Counted from the first letter of the stretch, positions 51,205 to 60,655 are shown. The stretch: DNA of 64,000 nt from JACVRW01 sp963850205 (GCA_963850205.1 CAWKKJ010000012.1:124001-188000), one strand, 5' to 3'. Notes: generated by a model not told the origin, from the sequence alone. Translations and numbers: made by a program.

Positions 51205-52098
51205 GGCTGGCCCGCGGGCGCCGAGCCGGCGCTGGGCTGGGACGGAGCGCCGGCCTGGGCCACCCTCGACGGTGGAGCTCCGCGCTGCGCCTCCGGCGGC
51301 CTGCGCGAGTCGAGCCCGGCGGTGGGCAGGCGTTCGCCGCCTTCTTCGCCGACGCCTCCGGCCCGGGCGGGGTGGGGGATCCAGACCCGCTACGTGCGCA
51401 CGCTCGGCCCGCCACTTCGCCCGCGACCGCCACGTAGCCGGCTTCGACCTGATGAACGAGCCCAACGCCTTCGGGGCCGCCGAGAACGCCGCGCTCTCCC
51501 GCTTCTACGCCCGCGGCCTGCGGGGCGGTGCGGGCCGGCGAGCGCGCCGGTGGCGGCCGGCGGCATCTGGTGCTGTTCGAGCCCACCGGGGCCTGGTCGC
51601 TGGCCGGCGGGGGCGCCCCGCCCGCGTTCCGGCACGACCGCGACGTTGTCTACGCGCCCCACGTGTATTTCACCGAGCACGCGCGGCTGCAGTCGGAGCT
51701 GCGGGTGGGAGCGACGCTCTGGACGTGGCGGGAGAGCCGCGGCGACCCGCGCAAGGTCGGCGATCTCCGGGCCGGGCGGGAGGCCGAGGTCTGGGGCGAA
51801 TTCGAGCTGGACTGCCGCACCAACCGGATCACCGGGCCGCGCAGGCGATTGATCGCCGACCTGGCCGTGGCCTACGCGCGCGCCGCGCCCGGAAGGGTGC
51901 GCCGCGAGCGCTACCGGCCCGGCAGCGGCCGCTACCGGGTGACGGCGGGCGGTGCTCGGCGCGGTGCCCGGGAGCTGCCTGGGTGTGCAACCCGGCGGGC
52001 TGACCCGTCTGGAGGTGCGCGGCAGGGCAGGCGGCGGGCTGCTCGTGTTCGCTCGCGCCCGCCGCGCGCGCTGGTCCTTGACCGCCGAACCCTGCTGA
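51205..52098 (+). pseudogene. GH5-like glycosidase, multiply frameshifted
   Basis: Pieces in at least two or three frames keep the order of a family-5 glycoside hydrolase: FARDRHVAGFDLMNEPNAFG with the acid/base Glu of the NEP motif, HLVLFEPTGAWSLAGG, DRDVVYAPHVYFTEHA and ADLAVAYARAAPG, then a small beta domain ending LTAEPC. DLMNEPN is also seen in endoglycoceramidase-like members. Several frame changes and a missing start make it non-functional. It ends 24 bp before the acyl-CoA dehydrogenase. Confidence 0.6.
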
Positions 52099-52122
52099 GC
52101 CCGCAGGTATCCTCAGCCGTCC

Positions 52123-53325
52123 ATGGCGATCGCAACCAGCCCCTACACCGAGAAGACCGACGAGCAGAAGGCCATCACCGAGATGGTCCGCCAGTTCGTC
52201 GACAACGAGGTGCTCCCCGTGGCCGAGGAGCACGACCACGAGGACACCTTCCCCGACGCCGTGGTCGAACAGATGAAGGAACTCGGGCTCTTCGGCGTGA
52301 CCATTCCCGAGGAGTACGGCGGAATGGGGCTCGACCTCACCACGTACACGATGATCGTGGAGGAGCTGTCGCGGGGCTGGATCTCGGTCTCCGGGATCGT
52401 CAACACCCACTTCATCGGCTCCTACCTGCTGATGAAGTTCGGCACCGACGAGCAGAAGGACCACTTCCTGCCTCGGATGGCCACCGGTGAGCTGCGAGCG
52501 GCCTTCTCGCTGTCCGAGCCCGAGGTGGGCTCGGACGTGCAGGGCATCAAGGGGGCCGCAAAGCGGACAGACGACGGCGACTGGGAGCTCAACGGGCAGA
52601 AGATGTGGGTCACGAACGGGCTGCGCTCGGGCGTGGTGTTCGTGCTCATGAAGACCGACCCCAAGGCCGAGCCGGCCCACCGGGGCATGACCTGCTTCCT
52701 GACAGAGAAGGAGCCGGGCGCCGCCGAGAACCCCGGCCTCGTGATCCCGCCCCAGATCAAGAAGATGGGCTACAAGGGCGTCGAGTCCACCGAGCTCGTC
52801 TACGACGGCTATCGCTGCTCGCCCGACCGCATCCTGGGAGGCGAGGAGGCCGGGCTGGGCAAGGGCTTCTCCCAGATGATGGACGCGCTCGAGGTCGGCC
52901 GTGTGAACGTGGCCGCGCGTGGCGTGGGCATCGCGCAGCGCGCCCTGGAGCTGGCGCTCAAGTACTCGCAGGAGCGCAAGACCTTTGGCCGGGCGATCGC
53001 GCACCACCAGGCCATCCAGTTCAAGCTGGCCGACATGGCCACCAAGGTCGAGGCCGCGCGGCTGCTGACGTTCAAGGCCGCCCGCATGAAGGACGCGGGC
53101 GAGCGCTCCGACCTCGAGGCCGGAATGGCCAAGCTGTTCGCCTCCGAGACCGGCAAGGAGGTGGTGGAGGAGGCCTTCCGCATCCACGGCGGCTACGGCT
53201 ACTCGAAGGAGTACGAGATCGAGCGCCTCTATCGCGACGCGCCGCTGCTCTTGATCGGCGAGGGGACGTCCGAGATCCAGCGCATGGTGATCGGCAAGAA
53301 GCTGCTCGAGCGCAACAAGATTTAG
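52123..53325 (+). CDS. Acyl-CoA dehydrogenase
   Basis: 400 residues, the normal length. It removes two hydrogens from acyl-CoA using FAD and passes the electrons to electron-transfer flavoprotein. The family signatures are complete: GLFGVTIPEEYGGMGLD, AAFSLSEPEVGSDVQGIKGA (flavin and acyl-CoA contact), DGDWELNGQKMWVTNG, QERKTFGRAIAHHQAIQFKL and the end IGEGTSEIQRMVIGKKLLE, whose Glu stands at the catalytic-base position. The TetR/acyl-CoA synthetase operon about 2 kb away encodes the preceding step of beta-oxidation, so joint control is plausible. Confidence 0.93.
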   Translation: MAIATSPYTEKTDEQKAITEMVRQFVDNEVLPVAEEHDHEDTFPDAVVEQMKELGLFGVTIPEEYGGMGLDLTTYTMIVEELSRGWISVSGIVNTHFIGSYLLMKFGTDEQKDHFLPRMATGELRAAFSLSEPEVGSDVQGIKGAAKRTDDGDWELNGQKMWVTNGLRSGVVFVLMKTDPKAEPAHRGMTCFLTEKEPGAAENPGLVIPPQIKKMGYKGVESTELVYDGYRCSPDRILGGEEAGLGKGFSQMMDALEVGRVNVAARGVGIAQRALELALKYSQERKTFGRAIAHHQAIQFKLADMATKVEAARLLTFKAARMKDAGERSDLEAGMAKLFASETGKEVVEEAFRIHGGYGYSKEYEIERLYRDAPLLLIGEGTSEIQRMVIGKKLLERNKI

Positions 53326-53577
53326 ATGGCCGATTCCGGACCCGCGCACCCACGGCTGACGCGCCGATACCCTCGCTCCGGTCCGGGCCAGCCCGGGCCC
53401 TCGCGCACGGCCGTCGCTGGATCGGCCCCCACGTCCTCGCCGATAGTTCATCCACGACACGGGGCCGCGCGCACTCGGCCGAGCCGAGTGCTTGCGGCTT
53501 GGGATTCGTCCGCGGTCGCCGCCCAGCTTGGTCTGGCGCGCCCCCGCGGGCACGCGGATCCGAAACCGACCATCTAG

Positions 53578-53931
53578 ATGTCGGCCGGCGACACCCGGTC
53601 GCTCATTCGGCAGGCGGTCGAGCGCCTGCAAGCCGAGGTGCCCGCGCTGAAGCAGCTCAAGCTGGTGCTACGCGTCGAGCTTCGCTCCCGGGGCCAGGAC
53701 GTGCCCATCTGGCGGGTGGAGGTGCCGGGCCCGAAGATCGACCGCGATCCGGCCGGCGACGCCCGCCTGGACATCTCGATCAACCGCTCCGACTTCAACG
53801 AGCTGGCCGCCGAGGGCGAGCTGCCGGACTGGGCCCGCGCCTACGAGCGCGGCCAGCTGCGGGTGAGCGGCGACCCCGCTGTGACGAAGCTCCTGGGCAA
53901 CGTGGTGCAGCGCCAGCTGGCCCGGCGCTGA
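53578..53931 (+). CDS. SCP2-like sterol/lipid-transfer domain protein
   Basis: 117 residues. The C-terminal part, ARLDISINRSDFNELAAEGE with ERGQLRVSGDPAVTKLLGNV, is the typical end of SCP2 domains (strand, helix, then G-L-V-GD). Amphipathic N-terminal helices (IRQAVERLQAEVPALKQLKL) precede it. Such proteins bind lipids or acyl-CoA. The family is usually a little shorter or fused to enzymes, and this is a free domain. The 252 bp between it and the acyl-CoA dehydrogenase contain an open frame that I do not consider coding. Confidence 0.65.
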   Translation: MSAGDTRSLIRQAVERLQAEVPALKQLKLVLRVELRSRGQDVPIWRVEVPGPKIDRDPAGDARLDISINRSDFNELAAEGELPDWARAYERGQLRVSGDPAVTKLLGNVVQRQLARR

Positions 53932-53986
53932 GGCGGCCCCGCCATGCGCACAGGACCGGATTGCGCGGGCCGGGTTTCCGGCTAGC

Positions 53987-54457
53987 ATGGATCCCATGCC
54001 CGAGATGCGGCAGAAGGGAGCGCGAGTGCTCCAGCACGATGGCGCTCCCGCCGACACCAGGGCGATCGTCGACGTCGAGGCGCTGCTCGCGAGCCTGGCG
54101 GAGCGCACGGCCGAGCTGACCGAGGCAAGGCTGGGGCGAAAGCACGCCGAAGCGGGCCTGAAGACCAAGACGCGCGACCTGGAGGCTGAGCGCAAGGAGC
54201 ACAAGGAGACGCGCCGCCAGCTCGAGGCCGACTGCCGTGAGCTCGAGAAGGAGCGCCGTCAGGTAGGCGGCGAATGCCGGGAGCTCACGGCGAAGGCCGC
54301 CGAGCAGCGCGAGGCCCGTGGCGCTGCCGAGGCGGAGCTGAAGCGGGCCGAGGAGCGGAGCGTTTCCCTCCAGCGGCAGCTGCAGGTCGTCTGGGCCCAG
54401 CTCCAGCAGCAGAAGCCCGAGGAATCCCAGCCCTGGTGGCGCAAGCTCGGTTCATGA
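53987..54457 (+). CDS. Coiled-coil protein
   Basis: At most 156 residues; ATG 53987, 53996 and 54005 are all possible starts. Residues about 30-145 form one long coiled coil: VEALLASLAERTAELTEARL, then charged heptads such as DLEAERKEHKETRRQLEADC. It ends in Gln-rich and Trp residues (PWWRKLGS). No domain is recognised. It directly precedes the FemAB-like gene of the polysaccharide cluster, so a scaffold role there is possible but not shown. Confidence 0.55.
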   Translation: MDPMPEMRQKGARVLQHDGAPADTRAIVDVEALLASLAERTAELTEARLGRKHAEAGLKTKTRDLEAERKEHKETRRQLEADCRELEKERRQVGGECRELTAKAAEQREARGAAEAELKRAEERSVSLQRQLQVVWAQLQQQKPEESQPWWRKLGS

Positions 54458-54504
54458 TCGCGCCGCTGCCCGGACCCAGCACGACCTGAGCCCGAGGTCG
54501 GCCG

Positions 54505-55500
54505 GTGCTGCGCCTCGAGCGTGTGCCCCTCGAGGGGGTAGATTGGGAGGCGGTCGACGCGTTGAGCGATCGCAACGTCTTTCAGACCGAGGGCTGGCTC
54601 GAGTTCGTCGCGCGCACGGAGGGGGCCGAGCCCGTCGTCGCCCGGATCGAGCGTGACGGCGAGCCCGCCGGCTGGTTCAGCGGGCTGATCGTCCGCCGCT
54701 ACGGCGTGCCGATCCTGGGGAGCCCGTTCCAGGGATGGACGACGGGGCCGATGGGCTTCAACCTCGCCCCGGGAATCGACCGGCGCGAGGCGGTGGAGGC
54801 GCTGGTTTCGTTCGCGTTCACGCGGCTGCGCTGCCTGCACCTCGAGCTGCTCGACCGGCGCGCTCACTTCGACGAGCTGGCCGGCCTGGGCGCCCGGCTG
54901 GCCGAGTTCAACACCTACGAGCTGGACCTCGCGCGCGATGAGGAGGAGATCTTCAAGGGGATGTCCAGCGCCTGCCGGCGCGCGATACGCAAGAGCGAGA
55001 AGGAAGGCGTGCGGATCGAGGAGGCCCACGGCATCGACTTCGCCGACGAGTACTACGCCCAGCTCGAGGACGTGTTCGCCAAGCAGTCGCTGCGCCCGCC
55101 CTACGGCGTCGAGCGGGTCCGCGAGCTGGTCCGCTGTCTCGAGCCGAGTGGGAACCTCCTGCTCGTTCGCGCGCTCAGCCCGCAGGGAGACCGGATCGCG
55201 ACGGCGATCTTTCCGGTGCTGAACGAGTTCGCCTACTTCTGGGGCGGGGCGAGCTGGCGCAGCCACCAGATCCTGCGCCCGAACGAGGCGCTGTTCTGGT
55301 ACACGATGCGGCGTCTCAAAGAGCGCGGCATCCCGTTGCTCGACATGGGCGGCGGCGGCGAGTACAAGCGCAAGTACGGTCCACGCGAGCGGCGGATCCC
55401 GTTCTTTCGCAAGTCGCGCGTGCGGGGCATGATGACGCTCCGCGACCTCGCCGCCGGGATCCAGTGGCGCCGGGCCACCCGGCAGGGCTCTGGGGCATAG
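54505..55500 (+). CDS. FemAB-like/GNAT acyltransferase
   Basis: 331 residues from GTG 54505. It has the two-GNAT layout of FemAB/Acetyltransf_6 proteins: NVFQTEGWLEFVARTEGAEP, then GLIVRRYGVPILGSPFQGWT, ELDLARDEEEIFKGMSSACR with RAIRKSEKEGVRIEEA, and the C-terminal GGASWRSHQILRPNEALFW with LLDMGGGGEYKRKYGPRE. FemAB relatives transfer aminoacyl or acyl groups onto cell-wall or exopolysaccharide precursors. Its place at the head of a glycosyltransferase and deacetylase cluster fits sugar modification. The next gene starts at its stop codon. Confidence 0.8.
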   Translation: MLRLERVPLEGVDWEAVDALSDRNVFQTEGWLEFVARTEGAEPVVARIERDGEPAGWFSGLIVRRYGVPILGSPFQGWTTGPMGFNLAPGIDRREAVEALVSFAFTRLRCLHLELLDRRAHFDELAGLGARLAEFNTYELDLARDEEEIFKGMSSACRRAIRKSEKEGVRIEEAHGIDFADEYYAQLEDVFAKQSLRPPYGVERVRELVRCLEPSGNLLLVRALSPQGDRIATAIFPVLNEFAYFWGGASWRSHQILRPNEALFWYTMRRLKERGIPLLDMGGGGEYKRKYGPRERRIPFFRKSRVRGMMTLRDLAAGIQWRRATRQGSGA

Positions 55501-56513
55501 TGGTGACCATCGGCTCGCCCGTCACGAGCATCTCAGTGATAGTGCCGCTGCGCAACGAGCGCGCGAACGTCCGCAGCTTCGTGAGCGACCTCGCCGGCCA
55601 GGACTTCGATGGTGACCTCGAGGTGCTGGTGGCCGACGGCGCCTCCGACGACGGCGGCATCGAGCGGCTGCGCGCCGCTGCGCGGGACGCCGGCCTGCGT
55701 CTGCAGGTGATCGACAACGCCGCGGGCTGGGTGTCCCCGGGACTGAACGCCTGCATCCGCGAGGCGCGCGGCGACCTGATAGTCCGCCTCGACTGCCATT
55801 CGCGCTACCCGGGGGACTACCTGCGCCGCTGCGCCGAGCTGTCGGAGCAGACGGGTGCATGGAACGTGGGCGGGCGCCTGGTGCCCTCCGGCACCACCCC
55901 GACCGAACGGGCCGTGGCCTGTGCCATGGACAGCCCCTTCGGTGGGATCGGCTGGACGCGCTCGAACGGGGGCGGCCGGATCGAGACCGACACGGTCACC
56001 TTCGGAGCGTTTCGCCCCGAGGTGTTCGAGCGTGTGGGAGTGTTCGACGAGGCACTCGTACGCAATCAGGACGACGAGTTCAACATGCGTATACGCGCGG
56101 CGGGCGGGCGGATCGTGCTCGATCCGGACATCACGGTGGCCTATCGCCCGAGGGGGTCGCTTGGGGCCGTATGGCGCCAGTACTTCGAGTACGGGCTCTG
56201 GAAGGTGCCGGTCATGCTCAAGCACCGCCGGATCGCGACGCTCCGAGCTGTGGTCCCGCTGGCCTTCGTGCTGGGCTCCGCGGGCCTTCTCGCGGGGTCC
56301 CTCCGCTCGCGGCCGGCGCGCCGCCTGCTGATGGCGGAGTGGCTCTCGTACGGAGCCCTGGGCACCTTCTTCGCCGTCCGCGGGGTGCGCCGCCGGCGCG
56401 AGCAGTGGAGGCTGCTGCCGTCCGTCCTGGCGGCCTTTCCCACTTTCCACCTGGGATTCGGGACAGGCCAGGCGGTCGGGCTGCTGCGGGCCGTCCGGCG
56501 CGGTGGGCAATGA
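55500..56513 (+). CDS. Glycosyltransferase family 2
   Basis: 337 residues, start GTG 55500 overlapping the upstream stop by one base (or GTG 55503). The GT-A domain has SVIVPLRNERANVRSFVSDL, then VLVADGASDDGG, DLIVRLDCHSRYP (the DxD-like acidic site) and NQDDEFNMRIRAAGGRIVLD (catalytic acid ED). After the catalytic domain come three hydrophobic helices near 265-330 that anchor it to the membrane (VVPLAFVLGSAGLLAGSL). It should add sugars to a lipid-linked polysaccharide precursor at the inner face. The next gene overlaps by four bases (ATGA). Confidence 0.85.
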   Translation: MVTIGSPVTSISVIVPLRNERANVRSFVSDLAGQDFDGDLEVLVADGASDDGGIERLRAAARDAGLRLQVIDNAAGWVSPGLNACIREARGDLIVRLDCHSRYPGDYLRRCAELSEQTGAWNVGGRLVPSGTTPTERAVACAMDSPFGGIGWTRSNGGGRIETDTVTFGAFRPEVFERVGVFDEALVRNQDDEFNMRIRAAGGRIVLDPDITVAYRPRGSLGAVWRQYFEYGLWKVPVMLKHRRIATLRAVVPLAFVLGSAGLLAGSLRSRPARRLLMAEWLSYGALGTFFAVRGVRRRREQWRLLPSVLAAFPTFHLGFGTGQAVGLLRAVRRGGQ

Positions 56514-57295
56514 GGGTCCGCACGCTCATGTACCACGGCCTGGGGGTCGAGGGCGGGCCCCGCGACGGCTTCCCGGGCCCGGGCGCCGCTGCGTACTCCG
56601 TCGCGCCGGCGCGCTTCGGCGAGCATCTCGAGCGCATCGCCGCGGCCACCGCAGGCGCGCCCGAGACCGTCGACGCCCTGACCGCCGGCACGGCGCACCC
56701 GGACGCGTGGATGATCACCTTCGACGACGGCGCCGCGAGCGCCATGGAGGCGGGGGAGCAGCTCGCCCGGCGCTCCTGGCGTGGTCACTTCTTCATCGCC
56801 ACGGACATGGTCGGCAGGCCGGGGTTCCTGGACTGGGCCGGCGTCCGCGAGCTCGCGCGCGGCGGTCACCTGATCGGATCCCACTCCTGCAGCCATCCCG
56901 ATCGGATGGCCGCCCGCTCCCAGAAGGAGCTGCTGGACGAGTGGTCGCGCAGCGCCTCGGTGCTGGCCGAAGCCCTGGGCCGGCCGGTCTCGACGGCGAG
57001 CGTGCCGGGCGGCCTGTACTCCCCGAGCGTCGGCAGGGCCGCGGCGGAGGCAGGGTTCACCACGCTCTTCACCTCGCTGCCGCGCCGGCGCCTCGGCTCG
57101 ATCGACGGCTGCCTGCTGATCGGCCGCTACGCGATCCGCCGCGACACCTCGGCCGACGAGGCCGCGGCCGCCGCCGCCGGCCGAGCGCTTCCCTGGGCGC
57201 GCCAACGCACCGCCTGGGCGCTGCGAGGTGCGGCCAAGCGGGTGGCCGGCGAGCGCTACGAAGGCGTGCGGCGCGTCCTGCTCGCCCGGCGCTGA
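56510..57295 (+). CDS. Polysaccharide deacetylase (NodB-type, CE4)
   Basis: 261 residues from ATG 56510. The NodB homology domain is present: TLMYHGLG, WMITFDDGAASAMEAGEQLA (motif 1 with the catalytic Asp pair) and HLIGSHSCSHPDRMA (motif 2 with the two metal His). The protein lacks a signal peptide or membrane helix, so it probably acts in the cytoplasm or on the inner face on lipid-linked sugar. The C-terminal 50 residues are Ala/Arg-rich helix. It overlaps the GT2 gene by four bases. A second deacetylase gene follows two bases after it. Confidence 0.82.
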   Translation: MRVRTLMYHGLGVEGGPRDGFPGPGAAAYSVAPARFGEHLERIAAATAGAPETVDALTAGTAHPDAWMITFDDGAASAMEAGEQLARRSWRGHFFIATDMVGRPGFLDWAGVRELARGGHLIGSHSCSHPDRMAARSQKELLDEWSRSASVLAEALGRPVSTASVPGGLYSPSVGRAAAEAGFTTLFTSLPRRRLGSIDGCLLIGRYAIRRDTSADEAAAAAAGRALPWARQRTAWALRGAAKRVAGERYEGVRRVLLARR

Positions 57296-57297
57296 CC

Positions 57298-58035
57298 ATG
57301 GGCGACCTTCTGGTGCTGTGCTACCACGCCGTCAGCGAACGCTGGCCTGCCTCGCTCTCGGTCACGCCCGACGCGTTCGAGCGCCAGCTGCGCCTCCTGT
57401 CGCGGAGCGGCTTCGAGGGCGAGACCTTCGAGCGCACGGTAACCCGCCGACCGGACCGGCGCACCGTGGCGGTCACCTTCGACGACGCCTTCCTGTCCGT
57501 CCTCGAGCTGGCCAGGCCGCTGCTCGACGAGGTCGGGTTCCCGGCCACCGTGTTCGTGCCCACCGACTTCCCCGCGACCCCGGGCAAGCCGATGGCCTGG
57601 GACGGGATCGACAACTGGGTCGGCGGACCGCACGAGCACGAGCTGCGGCCGATGTCGTGGGAGCAGCTGGGGACGCTCGCCGACGCCGGCTGGGAGATCG
57701 GGTCGCACACCTGCTCTCACCCCCGGCTTACCTCGCTCGGCGACGACGACCTGGCACGGGAGCTGGTCGATTCGCGCTCGCTGGTGAGCGAGCGGCTCGG
57801 CCGGCCCTGCGGCACGCTCGCCTATCCGTTCGGCGATCACGACGAGCGTGTGGTAAAGGCCGCGCGGGCCGCGGACTACGCCGCGGCGGCCACCTTGCCC
57901 GGCCGGCTACCGCAGGCGCGGCCGCTGGCCTGGCCGCGCATCGGCATCTACCACGGCGACAACGAGCGCCGTTTCCGCCTCAAGGTCTCGGCTGCGGTGC
58001 GCCGGCTGCGCGGGACGCGCCTCTGGCCGGACTAG
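57298..58035 (+). CDS. Polysaccharide deacetylase (NodB-type, CE4)
   Basis: 245 residues from ATG 57298. The CE4 motifs are clearer than in its upstream neighbour: VLCYHAVSE, TVAVTFDDAFLSVLELA (motif 1, Asp-Asp), WEIGSHTCSHPRLTSLGD (motif 2, His-His), and CGTLAYPFGDHDERVVKAAR (motif 3 with the Arg). The two deacetylases are in tandem but differ clearly in sequence, so they may work on different residues or steps. No signal peptide is visible. An IS30 element follows 75 bp downstream. Confidence 0.87.
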   Translation: MGDLLVLCYHAVSERWPASLSVTPDAFERQLRLLSRSGFEGETFERTVTRRPDRRTVAVTFDDAFLSVLELARPLLDEVGFPATVFVPTDFPATPGKPMAWDGIDNWVGGPHEHELRPMSWEQLGTLADAGWEIGSHTCSHPRLTSLGDDDLARELVDSRSLVSERLGRPCGTLAYPFGDHDERVVKAARAADYAAAATLPGRLPQARPLAWPRIGIYHGDNERRFRLKVSAAVRRLRGTRLWPD

Positions 58036-58109
58036 GCCAGCTCGCATCCGCTTGCCCTTTGGGAGCGGGGGGTGCCTACGTTGCGTCCCACATGGGGAGG
58101 CGGATTCCA

Positions 58110-59425
58110 GTCATCGACGCACCACCTGAGGTGATCAGGCTCTGAGGGTCGATCAACGAGGGAGGGGTGTGCGGTGAAGAGGGGACGCAAGGGATTTACG
58201 AAGGAGATCGAGGACTGGGTCTGGGAGCTCCGCTCTGAGGGGCATAACGACAGCGAGATCGCGCGCCGCCTCGGCCTCGAGCGGAGGCGGGTGACCCGCC
58301 ACCTTGCGCGCTGCGGTGGAATCCGTCCGAAGCGGCCTGGGCGGCGCAGCGAGCGCTGCATGGGCCTGGACGAGCGCGAGGAGATCTCGCGCGGGATAGC
58401 TCGTGAGGAATCCGACCGGGCGATCGGCCGTCGCCTGGGCCGACACCACACGACGATCGGTCGCGAGATCCGCCGCTGTGGAGGCCGCCGCCGCTACCGG
58501 GCTCACTTTGCCGAGCAGGAGGCCTGGCATCGGGCCCGCCGGCCAAAGCCGACCAAGCTCGGCTCCTGCGCGAAGCTCCGCGCGCTCGTCAGCGGGCACC
58601 TAAGCGACGACAACTCCCCCGAGCAGATCTCGGGCTGGCTGCGGCGCCTGCACCCCGACAATGAGGCGATGCAGCTCTCCCATGAGACGATCTATCGCTC
58701 GCTATACGTGCAGTCGAAGGGATCGCTGAAGGGCGAGCTGACCCGTCACCTGCGCAGCGGAAGGGCCAAGCGCCGGCCCCGCGGCTCGAGCCGCAAGGGC
58801 GAGGGCCGGGGCAGGATCCGCGAGATGGTGATGATCTCCGAGCGCCCTGCCGAGGTGGCAGATCGGGCGGTCCCGGGCCACTGGGAGGGAGACCTGCTGA
58901 TGGGCAACAAGACGAGCGCGATCGCCACCCTGGTCGAGCGCCAGACCCGCTACGCCCAGCTCGTCGCGCTGCCCGATGGGTTTCGCGCCGAGCCGGTCTG
59001 CGAGGCGCTTTCGGCGTCGATCACGACCCTGCCCGAGCAGCTGCGGCGCTCGCTTACTTGGGATCAAGGCCACGAGATGGCCGAGCACAGGCGCTTCTCC
59101 GTCGAGACCGGCGTCGACGTCTACTTCTGCCACCCCCGAAGCCCCTGGCAGCGCGGGACCAACGAGAACACCAACGGTCTCCTTCGACAGTACTTCCCCA
59201 AGGGCAGAAGCCTCAAAGAGGTAACCCAGGCCGAGCTCGACGAGATCGCGGCCAAACTCAACCGCAGACCCCGAAAGACGCTCGACTTCATGACCCCGGC
59301 GGAGAAGCTGGCCGAGCTGATCGACGCAGCCCCCGATCGCTGATCGGCTCCGGCCTGCGGCCTCCGCCTCGACAGCGATCGGAACGACTGGCAGGATGCT
59401 CGACGTCAGAGGTGGTGCATTGACC
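58110..59425 (+). mobile_element. IS30-family insertion sequence
   Basis: About 1.3 kb, with a transposase filling most of it. Imperfect terminal inverted repeats are seen as TCGACGCACCACCT (58114-58127) and its inverted partner AGGTGGTGCATTGA (59410-59423), with two mismatches in 14. No clear target duplication could be read. The element lies between the tandem deacetylases and the GT4 gene of the polysaccharide cluster and breaks neither. Confidence 0.8.
58174..59343 (+). CDS. IS30-family transposase
   Basis: 389 residues from GTG 58174, with GGAGGGG upstream. The N-terminal part is a pair of helix-turn-helix domains (GHNDSEIARRLGLERRRVTR; SDRAIGRRLGRHHTTIGREI) that bind the ends. The DDE catalytic domain has GHWEGDLLMGNK (first Asp), LTWDQGHEMAEH (second Asp) and RGTNENTNGLLRQYFPKG (Glu), with the usual IS30 spacing, so the enzyme looks complete and perhaps active. 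The length is a little over the usual 320-380. Confidence 0.93.
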   Translation: MKRGRKGFTKEIEDWVWELRSEGHNDSEIARRLGLERRRVTRHLARCGGIRPKRPGRRSERCMGLDEREEISRGIAREESDRAIGRRLGRHHTTIGREIRRCGGRRRYRAHFAEQEAWHRARRPKPTKLGSCAKLRALVSGHLSDDNSPEQISGWLRRLHPDNEAMQLSHETIYRSLYVQSKGSLKGELTRHLRSGRAKRRPRGSSRKGEGRGRIREMVMISERPAEVADRAVPGHWEGDLLMGNKTSAIATLVERQTRYAQLVALPDGFRAEPVCEALSASITTLPEQLRRSLTWDQGHEMAEHRRFSVETGVDVYFCHPRSPWQRGTNENTNGLLRQYFPKGRSLKEVTQAELDEIAAKLNRRPRKTLDFMTPAEKLAELIDAAPDR

Positions 59426-59500
59426 GGTTGAGGTCAAGGACGTTTCGTGCGCAACCCCCTCGACGCAACCCATTTCAATCCGGCCGCCCGCGGGGCCGCC

Positions 59501-60655
59501 CTAAGCATCGGCCAGAAAGCGCGCCACGAGTGCGGCCTGCGCCTCCAGGGTGCGCCCGCGCAACCGCTCGACGCCGGCCGTCACGAGCCGCCGGCGCAGC
59601 TCCGGATCCTCCGCCAGGCGCTCGAGGGCCCGGGCGGCCGCGTCCGGGTCGCCGGGAGGAATCAGCAGCGCCGCGTCGCCGGCGGCCTCCGGAACGCCGC
59701 CCACAGCGGTGGCCACCACCGGCGTCCCGGCCGCGAAGGCCTCCAGCAGCACCTGCGGCATGCCCTCGGTCCACGACACGTGCAGGAAGGCGTTGGCGGC
59801 CCGGTAGCGGTCCAGCAGCCCGCCGTGGACGGGCACGTACCCGAGCAGCTCCGCCCGGTCATCGACGCCCAGCTCGCGCAGGCGCGCCTGCAACTCGCCG
59901 GCCAGCGGCCCTTCGCCGCAGATCAGCAGCCGCCAGTCGCCGCCGTCGAGTCGCTCGAGCACGTCCGCGAGCATCAACGGGTTCTTCTCCGTCTCGAGCC
60001 GGCCCACCGTGAGCACGGTGCGCTTCTCGTCCCAGCTGCGCACCGACGCCTCTGCGGGATCCGCGATGTCGGAGCCCCGCACGAGCGAGACCGAGATGGG
60101 GAGCAGGCGACCCGCACGCGAGTAGTTGCGGGCCAGTTCGGGGCCCACCACGACGGTGGGACAGCGGCGGGAGAGCAGCCGATAGGAGAGCTCGAGGAGG
60201 TCGCCGGCGATGTGGACGATCCGCCTTCTCGGGTGGCGGCTGCGCACGTAGGCAGGGAAGTCCTGGCGCAGGCCCAGCGCGACCCGCCGCCGTCGCAGGG
60301 CGGCGAGGCCGGCGAACGCGAGGCTGAGCGGGTGGGGCCCGAGCAGCCAGGCGACGTCGACCTCTCCGAGCACGCGCCAGAACCGCCGGAGCGATGCCAG
60401 CATCGCCACAAGCGCGCGGACGCTCAGCATGCTGGGGTAGGAGGGAAGGCCCACGAAGGCCACCTCGTCGGGAACGCGGTAGTGGGCGCGCGGGAGATCG
60501 GGGTCGAGCTGTCCGAGCAGCACCGTGTGCTCGGCTTCGGCGGCGATGCCGGCGATGAAGACGACCAGCGAGCGGTCCGCGTAGACCCCGTCCGGGTGGG
60601 CGCGGTACCAGTTGTCGGCGTAGACGGCGACGCGGAGCGGTGGCCGCGCGCTCAA
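59501..60655 (-). CDS. Glycosyltransferase family 4
   Basis: About 384 residues. The start is uncertain: TTG 60655 is the first codon that avoids overlap with the divergent gene, and the frame is open to 60796. The GT-B fold is clear, with the N-terminal domain AVYADNWYRAHPDGVYADRS, and the C-terminal nucleotide-sugar domain VLTVGRLETEKNPLMLADVL, LLICGEGPLAGELQARLREL and the E-x7-E motif TEGMPQVLLEAFAAGTPVVA. The last quarter (GVPEAAGDAALLIPPGD) is typical. It probably adds a sugar in assembly of the surface polysaccharide. It lies after the IS30 element and reads towards it. Confidence 0.82.
   Translation of the reverse strand: MSARPPLRVAVYADNWYRAHPDGVYADRSLVVFIAGIAAEAEHTVLLGQLDPDLPRAHYRVPDEVAFVGLPSYPSMLSVRALVAMLASLRRFWRVLGEVDVAWLLGPHPLSLAFAGLAALRRRRVALGLRQDFPAYVRSRHPRRRIVHIAGDLLELSYRLLSRRCPTVVVGPELARNYSRAGRLLPISVSLVRGSDIADPAEASVRSWDEKRTVLTVGRLETEKNPLMLADVLERLDGGDWRLLICGEGPLAGELQARLRELGVDDRAELLGYVPVHGGLLDRYRAANAFLHVSWTEGMPQVLLEAFAAGTPVVATAVGGVPEAAGDAALLIPPGDPDAAARALERLAEDPELRRRLVTAGVERLRGRTLEAQAALVARFLADA

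Noticed and set aside
53326..53577. 83-codon frame directly after the acyl-CoA dehydrogenase
   Set aside because: It has no ribosome site, and its composition (Pro, Arg, Ser, Ala) is that of a chance frame in GC-rich DNA. No motif is seen.
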